Notes: generated by a model not told the origin, from the letters alone. Shown: positions 25,468 through 35,570, numbered from the stretch's first letter. The stretch: DNA of 64,000 nt from Agromyces sp. Leaf222 (GCF_001421565.1 NZ_LMKQ01000001.1:1549651-1613650), one strand, 5' to 3'. Translations and numbers: made by a program.

Positions 25468-26586
25468 ATGGGCATCGACGCATTCGTCGACGGGTTCGCT
25501 GAGGAACCGGGATATCTCGACTACGGCCGATTCGGTCCGCTCTCACGGGTCGCGGCCGAGGAGAGCAACGCCCTCACGCACGTGCTCGAGCGCTCGCGGC
25601 ACGGCAGTTCGTCGGTGTTCCACGAGCAGGACGCCCGGGTGCGCGAAGCGGCATCCGCCCTCACCGGGTTCCCGGCCGACCAGGTCGTGTTCACGCCGAA
25701 CACGACCTCGGGCCTGTTGCATGCGCTGTTCGGCCTCACGGGCGGCGTGCTGCTGTCGGCCGACGAGTTCCCGAGCCTCCCGATCGCCGCCGTTCGCGCC
25801 CAGGAGGCGCTGAACGTCGTGCAGCCGGTGTGGCTCGAGACCGACCACGGCAAGGTCACCCCCGGGCAGATCCGCGACCAGCTCGAGCAGGGTGTCGGCG
25901 CCGTCGCCGTGAGCCTCGTCGACGCGCGCACCGGCTACCTCTGCGACATCGAGGGCATCCGCCAGGTCATCGGCGATCGGCTGCTCATCGTCGACGCCAT
26001 CCAGGGCTTCGGCGTCGTCGACGCCCCGTGGCAGGCCGCCGACGTCGTGGTCACCGGCGGGCAGAAGTGGTGCCGCGCCGGATGGGGCACCGGCTTCCTC
26101 GCGATGTCCGACCGCGCCATCGATCGACTCACCCCCGTGTTCTCCGGATACTCGGCCACCGAAGAAGCCGAGCCGTGGGGCTTCGTGCCGCCGCCGGCCC
26201 CCGGCGCGAAGGCGTTCCGCGTGTCGAACCCCGACCCGATCGCCCAGGCCCGCTTCGCCGCTGCCATGGAGGAGCTCGCCGAGGTCGGCGTCGAGAACGT
26301 CAACGCGGCCGTGGCCGAGAACGTCAGTCGCGTCATCGACCTCGCCGACGAGTTCGCGATCGCGGTCGTCTCCTCGCGCAACGAGCAGGAGCGCGCGGGC
26401 ATCGTCGTGCTCGAGCCGCCGGCCGACCAGCTCTCGGTGCTCACGGCGTCGCTGCACAACCACGGCGTCACGGCCACGACGAGGCTCGGTCAGGTGCGAC
26501 TCAGCGCCCACGCGGGAACGGATGCCGAGACGCTCGACATGCTGCGTTCCGCGTTCGTGTCGTACGGGTCGGCCGCGACCTACTGA
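25468..26586 (+). CDS. Class V aminotransferase-fold PLP protein
   Basis: A 372-residue fold-type I PLP enzyme of the class V group (NifS/kynureninase-like). The binding residues are seen in FTPNTTSGLLHALF near residue 76, LLIVDAIQGFGVVD near 173 and VVTGGQKWCRAGWG, whose lysine (about 199) would hold PLP. The substrate is not apparent; no cysteine loop of a cysteine desulfurase is present. The ATG at 25468 follows a GAAGGGGG site. It lies between uppS and phoH on the same strand, with a 60-base gap before it and a 224-base gap after it. Confidence 0.86.
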   Translation: MGIDAFVDGFAEEPGYLDYGRFGPLSRVAAEESNALTHVLERSRHGSSSVFHEQDARVREAASALTGFPADQVVFTPNTTSGLLHALFGLTGGVLLSADEFPSLPIAAVRAQEALNVVQPVWLETDHGKVTPGQIRDQLEQGVGAVAVSLVDARTGYLCDIEGIRQVIGDRLLIVDAIQGFGVVDAPWQAADVVVTGGQKWCRAGWGTGFLAMSDRAIDRLTPVFSGYSATEEAEPWGFVPPPAPGAKAFRVSNPDPIAQARFAAAMEELAEVGVENVNAAVAENVSRVIDLADEFAIAVVSSRNEQERAGIVVLEPPADQLSVLTASLHNHGVTATTRLGQVRLSAHAGTDAETLDMLRSAFVSYGSAATY

Positions 26587-26694
26587 GGCGGCTCCGCGGG
26601 GGTCGCCGCGGCATCCGCTCGCCCGATTGTGAACTCTGCGTGACATGCGCGGATTTCGCCGCGTGTCGCTGACGGCGTTTCGGCACGTCGGACG

Positions 26695-26810
26695 TAGCGT
26701 CGCACACATCGGGCAAGGTGCCCGAACGAGTCGGCTCGTGAAGCGCTCGTGTAGGAGGATTCGCCGGCCGGCGCGAGAGCCGAGCGGAAACGCTCGGGGC
26801 AGGAGCGGTC
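26695..26810 (+). promoter_or_regulatory. phoH promoter candidate and structured leader
   Basis: TAGCGT at 26695-26700 predicts a start near 26707 and a leader of about 104 bases. The leader contains an isolated AGGAGG at 26753-26758 with no start codon at normal distance. A hairpin with 7-bp arms (26780-26786 and 26791-26797) and a GAAA loop ends three bases before the true AGGAG site at 26801-26805. The hairpin could occlude or stabilise the initiation region. Confidence 0.4.
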
Positions 26811-28190
26811 GTGGCCTCACTCGAAACCTCCAAGTCCGACGCAACGTCCACCGGTCGCGAACAGCGTCCGGACGAAGCCTCGCCCAGCGGCGTCGCACAG
26901 GACGAGCGCACCTACGTGTTGGACACCTCGGTTCTGCTCTCGGACCCGAAGGCGCTGTTCCGGTTCGCCGAGCATTCGGTCGTGCTGCCGGTGATCGTCA
27001 TCACGGAGCTCGAGGCCAAGCGCAACGACCCCGAGATCGGGTACTTCGCGCGCCAGGCGCTGCGGATCCTCGATGAACTGCGCATCGAGCACGAGCGGCT
27101 GGACTTCCCGATCCCGGTCGGCGACGGCGGCTCGCTGCGCGTCGAGCTGAACCACTCGAGCATGTCCGTGCTCCCGAGCGGACTGCAGCTGAACGACAAC
27201 GACACGCGCATCCTCGCCTGCGCCGCGAACCTCGCGAACGACGGCATCGCGGTGACCGTGGTCTCCAAGGACCTGCCGCTTCGCGTCAAGGCCGCCTCGA
27301 TCGGCCTCGACGCCCAGGAGTACCGCGCCGAACTGGCGCTCGACTCCGGCTGGACCGGCATGAGCGAGGTCACGCTCGGTTCCAACGACATGGCCAAGCT
27401 CTACGAGCACGAGCATCTCTCGATCACCGAGGTGGAAGGGGTGCCGGTGAACACCGGGCTCGTGATCCACTCCGATCGGGGCTCGGCGCTCGCCCGGGTC
27501 GTGGGGGAGCGCGAGGTGCGACTCGTGCGCGGCGACCGCGACGTGTTCGGCCTGCATGGCCGTTCGGCCGAGCAGCGACTCGCGATCGACCTGCTGCTCG
27601 ACCCCGAGATCGGGATCCTCTCGCTCGGCGGTCGCGCCGGCACCGGCAAGTCGGCGCTCGCGCTCTGCGCCGGCCTCGAGGCGGTGCTCGAGCGGCAGCA
27701 GCACAAGAAGATCATGGTCTTCCGTCCGCTGTACGCGGTCGGCGGCCAGGAGCTCGGCTACCTTCCCGGCGACCAGGGCGAGAAGATGAACCCGTGGGGC
27801 CAGGCGGTCTTCGACACGCTCGGCTCGGTCGTCTCCGACAACGTGCTCGACGAGGTGGTGGATCGCGGCATCCTCGAGGTGCTGCCGCTCACGCACATCC
27901 GCGGACGCTCCCTGCACGACGCCTTCGTGATCGTCGACGAGGCCCAGTCGCTCGAGCGCAACGTGCTGCTCACCGTGCTCTCACGCATCGGGCAGAACTC
28001 CCGGGTGGTGCTCACCCACGACGTCGCCCAGCGCGACAACCTGCGCGTCGGCCGCCACGACGGCGTCGCCTCGGTCATCGAGACGCTGAAGGGACATCCG
28101 CTCTTCGCGCACATCACGCTGACGCGCTCGGAGCGCTCGGCCATCGCGGCCCTCGTCTCGGAGATGCTCGACGGGGCGGAGCTCGCCTAG
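26811..28190 (+). CDS. PhoH2-type protein: PIN domain fused to PhoH ATPase
   Basis: A 459-residue fusion of an N-terminal PIN RNase-like domain with a PhoH P-loop ATPase, as in mycobacterial PhoH2, an ATP-dependent RNA helicase/RNase. After a disordered 35-residue start, the PIN domain shows [21 protein letters not shown] and [12 protein letters not shown] linker leads to the ATPase: Walker [12 protein letters not shown] near residue 275, Walker [14 protein letters not shown] near 370, and [10 protein letters not shown] near 402. The start is GTG behind AGGAG. In mycobacteria an antitoxin gene (phoAT) precedes phoH2; no such ORF is evident here. Confidence 0.93.
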   Translation: MASLETSKSDATSTGREQRPDEASPSGVAQDERTYVLDTSVLLSDPKALFRFAEHSVVLPVIVITELEAKRNDPEIGYFARQALRILDELRIEHERLDFPIPVGDGGSLRVELNHSSMSVLPSGLQLNDNDTRILACAANLANDGIAVTVVSKDLPLRVKAASIGLDAQEYRAELALDSGWTGMSEVTLGSNDMAKLYEHEHLSITEVEGVPVNTGLVIHSDRGSALARVVGEREVRLVRGDRDVFGLHGRSAEQRLAIDLLLDPEIGILSLGGRAGTGKSALALCAGLEAVLERQQHKKIMVFRPLYAVGGQELGYLPGDQGEKMNPWGQAVFDTLGSVVSDNVLDEVVDRGILEVLPLTHIRGRSLHDAFVIVDEAQSLERNVLLTVLSRIGQNSRVVLTHDVAQRDNLRVGRHDGVASVIETLKGHPLFAHITLTRSERSAIAALVSEMLDGAELA

Positions 28191-28222
28191 GGCTGCGAAC
28201 GCCCGTCAGGCATTCGCGCGCT

Positions 28223-28255
28223 GATCAGGACGGATGTCGGGCATCCGTCCTGATC
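28223..28255. terminator. 14-bp perfect hairpin between phoH and the PPOX gene
   Basis: Arms 28223-28236 and 28242-28255 are exact complements with a TCGGG loop. The hairpin stands 32 bases after the phoH stop and serves the converging gene from the other side. Confidence 0.75.
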
Positions 28256-28365
28256 CGGCGTCGAACTCCTGATTCGGCGTCATCCTCGGAACGACCGACG
28301 TGCCCCGATCCGTCGCCGACCCTGCAGAGAGCCAGGGCTGTGGAGCGGATGTCGGTGCGCGGGCG

Positions 28366-28992
28366 TCAGCCGTAGATCTTCTCGGCGTACGACGGGCCGT
28401 AGTACTCCTCGAGCGTCTCCACGGAGTCGTCGGGCCGCTCGAGGGCGTGCGCGATGACGGCACGGCGAGGCGCGGCATCCGGATTCCAGTCTTCGGCCTG
28501 CCAGGCCCTCGATCGCAGGAACGCCTTGGAGCAGTGGTAGAAGACCTCGTCGACCGCGACCTCGACGACGAGGCTGGGCACGTGGCCGCGCACCCGCATG
28601 CGCTCGGCGTACGGCACGTCGCGGAGCAGCCGGGCGCGGCCGTTGACGCGGAGCGTGTCGCCGCGGCCGGGGATCACGAAGATCAGGCCGACGTTCGGGT
28701 TCTCGAGCAGGTTGTGGAACCCGTCGGCCCGTCGGTTGCCCGGACGCTCGGGGAGGGCGATCGTGTGCTCGTCGAGCACCAGGGCGAAGCCGGCCGGGTC
28801 GCCCTTCGGCGAGACGTCTTGGGCGCCGGCGGCATCCGCCGTCGCGATGAAGCACAGCGGCGACGCCGCGAGCCACTGCCGGTCGATCTCGTGCAGGCGG
28901 TCGCGCGACTTGTCGCGGGCGGCGGGCAGCGGGTGGCCGACGATCTGCTCGAGCTCTGCGACGGTCGTGACGGGGGTGCCTCCGTGATCCAT
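28366..28992 (-). CDS. FMN-dependent PPOX-type flavoprotein (pyridoxamine 5'-phosphate oxidase-like fold)
   Basis: A 208-residue split-barrel flavin protein of the MSMEG_1061-like group. The flavin-binding strand region reads SPLCFIATADAAGAQDVSPKGDPAGFALVLDE in part (residues 44-75). ERPGNRRADGFHNLLENPNVGLIFVIPG near 82-108 and the C-terminal EVFYHCSKAFLRSRAW near 148 are typical. Members often use F420 or FMN in actinobacteria; which cofactor cannot be read here. The ATG at 28992 has TAGGTT exactly six bases upstream. It is the last gene of the minus-strand run that starts at xseA, but it appears to have its own promoter. Confidence 0.86.
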   Translation of the reverse strand: MDHGGTPVTTVAELEQIVGHPLPAARDKSRDRLHEIDRQWLAASPLCFIATADAAGAQDVSPKGDPAGFALVLDEHTIALPERPGNRRADGFHNLLENPNVGLIFVIPGRGDTLRVNGRARLLRDVPYAERMRVRGHVPSLVVEVAVDEVFYHCSKAFLRSRAWQAEDWNPDAAPRRAVIAHALERPDDSVETLEEYYGPSYAEKIYG

Positions 28993-28998
28993 GCCTTC

Positions 28999-29004
28999 AA
29001 CCTA
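28999..29004 (-). promoter_or_regulatory. -10 element, leaderless PPOX flavoprotein gene
   Basis: The minus strand reads TAGGTT, then six bases, then ATG at 28992. Confidence 0.55.
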
Positions 29005-29093
29005 CGCCTGTGCGGGATGCCGCGGCGCACCGGCGCCGGGTCGCGCCGCCGGAACGGTGGCGGCGACCTCGCTGAGGCCCACGGCACGACGCC

Positions 29094-29126
29094 GAACGCC
29101 CGCCGCACGGGATGCGACGGGCGTTC
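29094..29126 (-). terminator. Hairpin after fumC
   Basis: GAACGCCCG at 29094-29102 and CGGGCGTTC at 29118-29126 form nine-base arms around a 15-base loop, 28 bases past the fumC stop. Confidence 0.6.
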
Positions 29127-29153
29127 GATCTGGTGCGGCGGGTGCCGCGCGGA

Positions 29154-30569
29154 CTACTTCGCCTGCGGCGGACGCGTCATCGACAGCAGGTCGAGCGCGG
29201 TGTCGAGCTGCGCTTCGGTGAGGTCGCCTCGCTCGACGTAGCCGAGCTCGATGACGGCCTCGCGAACCGTGACGCCCTGCTTGACCGAGTGCTTCGCGAT
29301 CTTCGCCGCGGCCTCGTAGCCGATGAGCTTGTTGAGTGGCGTGACGATCGAGGGCGACATGCCGGCGAGGGCCGTGAGTCGCTCGAGGTTGGCCTCGAGC
29401 CCGTCGACGGTCTTGTCGGCGAGCACGCGCGACGCGTTCGACAGCAGGCGGATCGACTCGAGCAGCGCGGTGCCCATGACGGGGATCTGCACGTTGAGCT
29501 CGAACGAGCCGGAGGCGCCGGCCCACGCGACCGTCGCGTCGTTGCCGATGACGCGCGCGGCGACCATGAGCACCGCCTCGGGGATCACGGGGTTGACCTT
29601 GCCCGGCATGATCGACGAGCCGGGCTGCAGGTCGGGGATGTGCAGTTCGCCGAGACCCGTGTTCGGGCCGGAGCCCATCCACCGGATGTCGTTGCAGATC
29701 TTCGTGAGGCTGACGGCGATCGTGCGCAGCGCGCCCGAGGCGTCGACGAGGCCGTCGCGGTTGGCCTGCGCCTCGAAGTGGTCGGCCGCCTCGGTGATCG
29801 GCAGCTCGGTCTCGCGCTGCAGGATCTCGATGACGAGCTGCGGGAAGCCGGCGGGCGTGTTGATGCCGGTGCCGACGGCGGTGCCGCCGAGCGGGACCTC
29901 CGCGACGCGGGGGAGCGCGGTGCGCACGCGCTCGATGCCGAGACGGATCTGGCGTGCGTAGCCCCCGAACTCCTGGCCGAGCGTCACGGGCGTGGCGTCC
30001 ATGAGGTGCGTGCGGCCCGACTTGACGACCTCGGCCCATGCCTCGGCCTTGGCTTCGAGGGCCACGGCGAGGTGGTCGAGCGCGGGGATCAGGTCGTCGA
30101 TGAGTGCTGCGGTGACGGCGATGTGCACCGAGGTCGGGAACACGTCGTTCGAGGACTGCGACGCGTTGACGTGGTCGTTCGGATGCACCTCTGCACCGAG
30201 CTTCTGCGTCGCGACGGTCGCGAGGACCTCGTTCATGTTCATGTTCGACGACGTGCCCGACCCGGTCTGGTACGTGTCGACCGGGAAGTGCTCGACGAAG
30301 CCGTGCGTGCCGGCGATGACCTCGTCGGCGGCCGCGACGATGGCGTCGGCGATGGCGCCGTCGAGCACGCCGAGCTGGGCGTTGGCCTGCGCGGCGGCCT
30401 TCTTGATGCGCGCGAGCGCGGCGATCTGCGCCGGCTCGAGGCCCTTGCCCGAGATCGGGAAGTTCTCGACGGCGCGCTGCGTCTGCGCACGGTACAGGGC
30501 GGTGGCGGGGACCCGCACCTCACCCATGGTGTCGTGTTCGATGCGGTAGTCGGCGGTGTTGTCGACCAA
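29154..30569 (-). CDS. fumC: Fumarate hydratase, class II
   Basis: A 471-residue homotetrameric, iron-free fumarase of the citric acid cycle. The lyase superfamily signature [15 protein letters not shown] is near residue 315. The substrate blocks [14 protein letters not shown] near 103, [13 protein letters not shown] near 137 and [17 protein letters not shown] near 187 are all intact. The frame begins with TTG at 30569 behind GGAAGGA, with no better in-frame ATG or GTG before the conserved [11 protein letters not shown], so TTG is accepted. Carbonic anhydrase is the next gene upstream on the same strand, 78 bases away. Confidence 0.96.
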   Translation of the reverse strand: MVDNTADYRIEHDTMGEVRVPATALYRAQTQRAVENFPISGKGLEPAQIAALARIKKAAAQANAQLGVLDGAIADAIVAAADEVIAGTHGFVEHFPVDTYQTGSGTSSNMNMNEVLATVATQKLGAEVHPNDHVNASQSSNDVFPTSVHIAVTAALIDDLIPALDHLAVALEAKAEAWAEVVKSGRTHLMDATPVTLGQEFGGYARQIRLGIERVRTALPRVAEVPLGGTAVGTGINTPAGFPQLVIEILQRETELPITEAADHFEAQANRDGLVDASGALRTIAVSLTKICNDIRWMGSGPNTGLGELHIPDLQPGSSIMPGKVNPVIPEAVLMVAARVIGNDATVAWAGASGSFELNVQIPVMGTALLESIRLLSNASRVLADKTVDGLEANLERLTALAGMSPSIVTPLNKLIGYEAAAKIAKHSVKQGVTVREAVIELGYVERGDLTEAQLDTALDLLSMTRPPQAK

Positions 30570-30647
30570 GGTGATTCCTTCCGGTTCGCGTGCCCGTGGA
30601 TCTCGTGCAGCGGGCGGGGTGTTCGTGGCGGATGCCCCTGGCGGGCG

Positions 30648-31301
30648 TCAGATGTGACCGACGACGACGTCGGTGTCGACCAGTCCCTGGGAGAGGCGGT
30701 AGTTCGCGCCCACGATGGCCAGCGTACCCGCTGCGATCGCGTCGCTGATCATCTCGGACTCCTCGAGCAGGCGCGACACGGTCGCGCGCAGGTGCTCGCG
30801 CCCGACGTAGCCCGCATCGACCTTCGCGTCGTCGATCGGCGCCTCGGGGTCGCCGCCGGCGACGCGTCGGACCGAGGGGATGATGCTGGCGATGAGCCCG
30901 GCGATGTGCGCGGGCAGCGGCTCGGCGTCGGCGGTCTGCGAGGTGATCGCCGCCTTGACCGCTCCGCAGGCGTCGTGGCCGAGCACGACGATGAGCGGCA
31001 CGTTCAGCACGCCGACCGCGTACTCGAGCGAGCCGACGACCGACGAGGAGATCACCTGGCCGGCGTTGCGCACGACGAACGCGTCGCCGAGGCCGACGTC
31101 GAAGATGATCTCGGCCGCGAGCCGGGAGTCGCTGCAACCGAAGATGGCGACGAGCGGGCGCTGGCCCTCGGTGAGCGACGAGCGGCGCTCGACGTCTTGC
31201 CGGGGGTGCTGGGGTTCGCCCGAGACGAAGCGCTCGTTGCCGCGGCGCAGTTCACGCCAGGTCTCGGCCGGAGAGGTGGGGCGGGCGGGAGATTCGGTCA
31301 C
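30648..31301 (-). CDS. Beta-carbonic anhydrase
   Basis: A 217-residue zinc enzyme interconverting CO2 and bicarbonate. Zinc ligands are Cys56 and Asp58 of the GCSDSR motif, His109 and Cys112 of LGHDACGAV. FDVGLGDAFVVRNAG and SLEYAVGVLNVP are the usual beta-class blocks. The C-terminal half ends IVGANYRLSQGLVDTDVVVGHI. The GTG start follows a GAGGAG site. It lies within a minus-strand run of housekeeping genes (xseA, xseB, DUF4245, this gene, fumC); bicarbonate supply for carboxylations would suit the fumC neighbourhood, which is inference. Confidence 0.94.
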   Translation of the reverse strand: MTESPARPTSPAETWRELRRGNERFVSGEPQHPRQDVERRSSLTEGQRPLVAIFGCSDSRLAAEIIFDVGLGDAFVVRNAGQVISSSVVGSLEYAVGVLNVPLIVVLGHDACGAVKAAITSQTADAEPLPAHIAGLIASIIPSVRRVAGGDPEAPIDDAKVDAGYVGREHLRATVSRLLEESEMISDAIAAGTLAIVGANYRLSQGLVDTDVVVGHI

Positions 31302-31432
31302 TGCGGCTCCTCGTGAAGATGCGGGCGGTGCTCAGGGTGCGGTGCAGGTGTTGCGAGTGCTGCGGACGTTGCTCGTGTTGCGCGCGGTGCCCGATGCAGC
31401 CGTGCGCGTGCCGCGTGCCGGGGTGCCGCCGA

Positions 31433-32077
31433 TCACTGCTGCGCCTGCACGGTGTCGGCGATGGCGGAGGCCAGGGTCGCGAATTCGGCGTCGGTCGCGG
31501 TGCCGACGAGCACGAAGACCGTGCTGCCCGCCTCGGTCGTGAGCCCGTAGCGGGCGTTGCCGAGGTCGTCGCTCGAGTCGCGGTTGTCGTAGACGGTCCA
31601 GTCGACGCCGTCGATCTGCACGGTGCCGGTCGCGAGGGTGCGCGCCAGCAGGTCGGCGGACCAGGTGGCGTTCGCGTCGAGGCCCTGGGAAAGGCCGATG
31701 AACTCGCCGCTCGGCGTGAGGTAGCCGGTGTACCAGGCGGTGATGCCGTCGGTCTGGCTGCGACGCAGTTCTGCGGCGTTCGCGCTCCAGCCCTCTGGCA
31801 GGTCGGGCACGGCGAGCGGTTCTTCGCTGCCGGCCTGCGCCTGCTCGGCGATCGCCGCGACATCGACGTCGGCGTGCATCGGCTCGTCGCTGCGCGGCAC
31901 CGCGAGCACGATCACGAGCACGACGGCGAGGCTCGCGAGCAGGGCGTAGACGAGGTTGCGGGTGGTCTTGCGCTCGCGATATTCGCGCGAGTTCTTCGCC
32001 TTACGGGCGGCGGTCTCTTCTGGGGTCTCCGGCCGCCCGAGTTCGGCGACGACGCGCCCCTGTGCCGGCTCGGCCAT
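31433..32077 (-). CDS. DUF4245 family membrane protein
   Basis: A 214-residue protein with a basic cytosolic start, one membrane helix near residues 36-56 (RNLVYALLASLAVVLVIVLA) and an extracytoplasmic domain containing the family blocks LPEGWSANAAELR, WYTGYLTPSGEFIGLSQG and WTVYDNRD. Function is unknown. Its ATG overlaps the xseB stop by four bases, so it is translationally coupled to exonuclease VII genes, an arrangement common in actinobacteria. A 131-base gap with no clear feature follows before the carbonic anhydrase gene. Confidence 0.9.
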   Translation of the reverse strand: MAEPAQGRVVAELGRPETPEETAARKAKNSREYRERKTTRNLVYALLASLAVVLVIVLAVPRSDEPMHADVDVAAIAEQAQAGSEEPLAVPDLPEGWSANAAELRRSQTDGITAWYTGYLTPSGEFIGLSQGLDANATWSADLLARTLATGTVQIDGVDWTVYDNRDSSDDLGNARYGLTTEAGSTVFVLVGTATDAEFATLASAIADTVQAQQ

Positions 32078-32340
32078 CAGAGCGAACCCTCGTCGGATGC
32101 CGCGGCACGGCCGCTCGCGCCGCTCGCCGCAGCGGTGCGCGCCGCGTCGAGCCTGGCCTTCGCGCCGACGAGCCATTCTTCGCAGCGCGCGGCGAGCGCC
32201 TCGCCGCGTTCCCAGAGGGCGAGGGAGTGCTCGAGGGTCGCCGAGCCCTGCTCGAGCTCGGAGACGACCTGCACGAGTTCGTCGCGCGCCTGCTCGTAGC
32301 TCAGCTCGGAGACATCCGTGGTGGGGGGCATGGCCGCCAT
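32077..32340 (-). CDS. xseB: Exodeoxyribonuclease VII small subunit
   Basis: An 87-residue helical subunit that binds XseA in exonuclease VII, which degrades single-stranded DNA from both ends. The block [19 protein letters not shown] and [22 protein letters not shown] are the family signature. The ATG at 32340 is one base after the xseA stop, and a second ATG nine bases later (32331) is also possible; neither has a clear ribosome binding site, which suggests reinitiation after xseA. The tail is Ala/Gly/Ser-rich. Confidence 0.94.
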   Translation of the reverse strand: MAAMPPTTDVSELSYEQARDELVQVVSELEQGSATLEHSLALWERGEALAARCEEWLVGAKARLDAARTAAASGASGRAAASDEGSL

Positions 32341-32341
32341 T

Positions 32342-33658
32342 CTATTCGGCGCCGCTGACAGGTTCGTCGGCCGCAGACCCGGTGGGTGACGACGGCGCGA
32401 GCGCGTCGCCGATCGCGTGCCCTGGCGCGTGCGGCGTGGCTCCCGCGTCGAGGGGGCCGAGCGACTCGGCGCCGATCGTGCCCGCGGCGAGGGTGATGGT
32501 GAGGCCGGTGCCGGCCGGTGCGCCCGCCGCATCGTGCACGACGTGCCCGTCGGGGCCCTGCACGATCGCGTAGCCGCGGTCGAGGGTCGCCTGCGGCGAG
32601 AGCGCGCGGAGGTGCCCGCGCAGCTCGCCGATGCGCGAGGTCTGCCGCTCGATGTGGCGGTCGACGAGCTCGGACCCGCGGGCCACCCACCGCGTGAGCT
32701 CTTCAGCGCGGCGGTCGACGATCCACGCGCCGTCGGCCAGCACCGGGCGCATGCGGAGGTGCCCGATGCGGTCGATCTCGCGGGTCAGGATCGACGAGAG
32801 GCGCATGCCGAGACGCGCGCGCACCTGATCGACCCTGGCGAGCTCCTCGCCGACGTCGGGGATGACGCGCTTCGCGGCATCGGTCGGGGTGGAGGCCCGG
32901 AGGTCGGCGACCTCGTCGAGGAGCGGCCGATCGGCCTCGTGACCGATCGCCGACACGATCGGAGTGGTGGCCTCGGCCGCCGCGCGCACGACGCGCTCGT
33001 CGCTGAACCCGAGCAGGTTCTGGAAGTCGCCGCCGCCGCGGGCGATGATGATGACCTCGACCTCTGGGTCGGCGTCGAGCCGCCTGATCGCCGCGGCCAC
33101 CTCGGTCGGCGTGCGGTCGCCCTGCACGGTCGCGTGGATCGTGCGGAACTCGACGGCCGGCCAGCGCAGGCGTGCGTTGCGCAGCACGTCTTTCTCGGCG
33201 TCGCTGTCGCGACCGGTGATGAGGCCGACCACGCCGGGCAGGAACGGCAGCGGTCGCTTGCGGGATGCCGCGAACAGGCCCTCTGCAGCGAGGGTCGCGC
33301 GCAGGCGCTCGAGGCGTTCGAGCAGGTCGCCGAGGCCGACGTGCTTCATGTCGTACACCTGGAACGAGAGCGACCCGCCCTTGACCCACCACGTGGGCTT
33401 GACGAGCAGCACGGCGTGATCGCCCTGCTTGAACTGCTCGGTGAGCTTCGCCCGCACCGACGACCACATCGTGAACGAGATCGTCGCGTCGGCCTCGAGG
33501 TCCTTCAGCTTGCCGTAGACGTTGCCGCCGGAGCCGCCCCACTGGGTGATCTCGCCCTCGACCCAGACCATGCCGAGCCGTTCGATCCAGTCCTTGAGCT
33601 TGCCCGACAGGGTCGAGACCGGCCACGGGGCATCACGGGTCGCCGTGGCATCCGTCAT
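32342..33658 (-). CDS. xseA: Exodeoxyribonuclease VII large subunit
   Basis: A 438-residue catalytic subunit. The N-terminal OB fold (residues 12-110) includes [10 protein letters not shown] and [15 protein letters not shown]. The catalytic core has [33 protein letters not shown] and [29 protein letters not shown] coiled-coil segment of helices follows and the C-terminus ends in a disordered Pro/Ala/Gly tail of about 55 residues. The true start is ATG at 33658 behind AGGGAGAG; the frame is open much further upstream but only through the divergent ispH region. It heads the operon xseA-xseB-DUF4245. Confidence 0.96.
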   Translation of the reverse strand: MTDATATRDAPWPVSTLSGKLKDWIERLGMVWVEGEITQWGGSGGNVYGKLKDLEADATISFTMWSSVRAKLTEQFKQGDHAVLLVKPTWWVKGGSLSFQVYDMKHVGLGDLLERLERLRATLAAEGLFAASRKRPLPFLPGVVGLITGRDSDAEKDVLRNARLRWPAVEFRTIHATVQGDRTPTEVAAAIRRLDADPEVEVIIIARGGGDFQNLLGFSDERVVRAAAEATTPIVSAIGHEADRPLLDEVADLRASTPTDAAKRVIPDVGEELARVDQVRARLGMRLSSILTREIDRIGHLRMRPVLADGAWIVDRRAEELTRWVARGSELVDRHIERQTSRIGELRGHLRALSPQATLDRGYAIVQGPDGHVVHDAAGAPAGTGLTITLAAGTIGAESLGPLDAGATPHAPGHAIGDALAPSSPTGSAADEPVSGAE

Positions 33659-33760
33659 CGTGTTCTCTCCCTGGGTTCGTGCGGCGTACGTGCGGGCGGT
33701 ACCGGCGGCCTTCGCGTGCACGGGAATGCCGTGGTCGGCGGGCGCCCAGCCGGCCCCGCG

Positions 33761-33766
33761 TAGGAT
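33761..33766 (+). promoter_or_regulatory. -10 element, leaderless ispH
   Basis: TAGGAT is followed by exactly six bases and GTG at 33773. The xseA promoter must lie in the same 114-base divergent region. Confidence 0.55.
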
Positions 33767-33772
33767 GGGAAC

Positions 33773-34852
33773 GTGACGACCACCACCCCGAAAATCGGCC
33801 TCGGCATGCCCCGCGTGCCCGGCCTGCGCGGCCGGCTCAAGGATATCCCCGTCCTCGGACACAAGCGCGTGCTCCTCGCTGCCCCCCGCGGATACTGCGC
33901 CGGCGTCGACCGCGCCGTGATCGCGGTCGAGAAGGCCCTCGAGCACTACGGTGCCCCCGTGTACGTGCGCAAGCAGATCGTGCACAACATCCACGTGGTC
34001 ACCGAGCTCGAGGCCAAGGGCGCGATCTTCGTCGAGGAGGTCGACGAGGTGCCCGAGGGCGCCCACATCGTCTTCAGCGCCCACGGCGTCTCGCCGGCGG
34101 TCGTGAACGCGGCCTCCGACCGCGGCCTGCACGCGATCGACGCGACCTGCCCGCTCGTGACCAAGGTGCACCGCGAGGCCGTGCGATTCGCCCGCGACGA
34201 CTTCGAGATCCTGCTCATCGGCCACGAGGGCCACGAAGAGGTCGAGGGCACTGCGGGCGAGGCGCCCGACCACGTCACCATCGTGAACAGCCCCGACGAC
34301 GTGCCGAACATCGACGTGCGCGACCCCGACAAGGTCGTGTGGCTCTCGCAGACCACGCTCTCGGTCGACGAGACCATGGAGACCGTGCGCCGCCTGCGCG
34401 AGCGGTTCCCGAACCTCGCCGACCCGCCCAGCGACGACATCTGCTACGCCACGCAGAACCGCCAGGTCGCGATCAAGAAGGTCGCGCAGGATGCCGAGCT
34501 CGTGATCGTCGTCGGCTCGGCGAACTCCTCGAACAGCGTGCGCCTCGTCGAGGTCGCCCTCGAGTACGGCGCCAAGGCCGCCTACCGGGTCGACTACGCG
34601 AGCGAGGTCAAGCAGGAGTGGCTCGACGGCGTCGCCACGGTCGGCGTGACCAGCGGGGCATCCGTTCCAGAGGAGCTCGTGCACGAACTGCTCGAGGCGC
34701 TGGCCGACGCCGGGTACGGCGACGTCAGCGAGGTGAAGACCGCCGAGGAGGACCTCATGTTCTCGCTCCCGAAGGAGCTGCGGCGCGACCTCGCCGGCAA
34801 CCGTGAGGAGCGGGCGCTCGGCGGCCGCACCCGCACCACCTCGCAGGCCTGA
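33773..34852 (+). CDS. ispH: 4-Hydroxy-3-methylbut-2-enyl diphosphate reductase (IspH/LytB)
   Basis: A 359-residue iron-sulfur enzyme of the last step of the MEP isoprenoid pathway, making IPP and DMAPP. The three cluster cysteines are in [11 protein letters not shown] (Cys42), [11 protein letters not shown] (about 126) and [11 protein letters not shown] (about 223). The acid/base region [18 protein letters not shown] and the [13 protein letters not shown] block are present. An N-terminal extension of about 30 residues precedes the fold. GTG is the first codon and TAGGAT lies six bases ahead. It is convergent with DUF6264, with a 35-base hairpin between. Confidence 0.97.
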   Translation: MTTTTPKIGLGMPRVPGLRGRLKDIPVLGHKRVLLAAPRGYCAGVDRAVIAVEKALEHYGAPVYVRKQIVHNIHVVTELEAKGAIFVEEVDEVPEGAHIVFSAHGVSPAVVNAASDRGLHAIDATCPLVTKVHREAVRFARDDFEILLIGHEGHEEVEGTAGEAPDHVTIVNSPDDVPNIDVRDPDKVVWLSQTTLSVDETMETVRRLRERFPNLADPPSDDICYATQNRQVAIKKVAQDAELVIVVGSANSSNSVRLVEVALEYGAKAAYRVDYASEVKQEWLDGVATVGVTSGASVPEELVHELLEALADAGYGDVSEVKTAEEDLMFSLPKELRRDLAGNREERALGGRTRTTSQA

Positions 34853-34864
34853 CCCCAGCACACC

Positions 34865-34899
34865 GACGCCCGCGGCAGACCAGGTCTGCCGCGGGCGTC
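34865..34899. terminator. 17-bp hairpin shared by ispH and the DUF6264 gene
   Basis: Arms 34865-34881 and 34883-34899 are exact complements around a single A; the real loop would open to a few bases. It stands 12 bases past the ispH stop. Confidence 0.8.
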
Positions 34900-34931
34900 G
34901 TGCTGTCGCGAGGTGTGCGGTCTCGAGCGGC

Positions 34932-35570
34932 CTAGACGCTCGTCGTGCTGAGCGAGGCGAGGAAGTCGGGGTCGCTCGCGAACACGAGCATGCCGATGAT
35001 CGTCACGACGATGAGCGCGACGACGCCGGCCACGACCGGGATCCACCACGAGAGGCGGCCGGCGCGCAGGCGCGCCCGCGACCAGACGAGGGCGCCGATC
35101 CAGAGCAGGATCTGCAGCACGACCCCGGTCGCGAGGATCGTGGGCACGGCGGGGCCCGGCGTGAACGAGGTCGGCCCGTCGATGCCGAGCATCGAGGACG
35201 AGAGCTTGGCGGACTCGAGGGCGGTCGCCGGCAGCTGCAGGATCGCGAGGATGTTGTAGATCGCGCCGAACACGCCGAAGACGAGCAGCGCGATGGTCCA
35301 GAGGCGGTCCTTCGGCACGGCGCGTGCGGTCGGCTGCCCGACCTCTGCGGCCGTGGCGGGGGCGACGGCGGATGCCGCGGACGGCCCGGTCGCCTCGGCG
35401 TCGGCCGCGGCATCCGGAACCGCCTTCGGGTCGACCGGCGGCTGCCAGGTCCACCCCTCCGGCGCGTACTCGCCGTACTGCGGACGAGGCCGCTCGTCAC
35501 GCGGGGGAGTCGGCGCGGGCGAATCCTGCCCTGCGGCTCCGGTCGTGCGAGCGGCCTCGTCCTTCGTCAT
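34932..35570 (-). CDS. DUF6264 family membrane protein
   Basis: A 212-residue protein with a disordered, proline-rich cytosolic N-terminus (about 85 residues, including QYGEYAPEGWTWQPP) and three to four helices: near residues 92-113, 138-160 and 172-197. The family is restricted to actinobacteria and has no assigned function that I know. The ATG at 35570 starts 11 bases after the fba stop, and the pair is probably cotranscribed. It ends with DPDFLASLSTTSV. Confidence 0.85.
   Translation of the reverse strand: MTKDEAARTTGAAGQDSPAPTPPRDERPRPQYGEYAPEGWTWQPPVDPKAVPDAAADAEATGPSAASAVAPATAAEVGQPTARAVPKDRLWTIALLVFGVFGAIYNILAILQLPATALESAKLSSSMLGIDGPTSFTPGPAVPTILATGVVLQILLWIGALVWSRARLRAGRLSWWIPVVAGVVALIVVTIIGMLVFASDPDFLASLSTTSV

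Noticed and set aside
26645..27076. Small ORF overlapping the phoH start as a phoAT-like antitoxin
   Set aside because: Highly Arg-rich, no ribosome binding site, and most of it is a shadow of phoH.
33659..34861. Open frame extending xseA upstream by about 400 codons
   Set aside because: This part is antisense to ispH and lacks family similarity; the real start at 33658 has a ribosome binding site.
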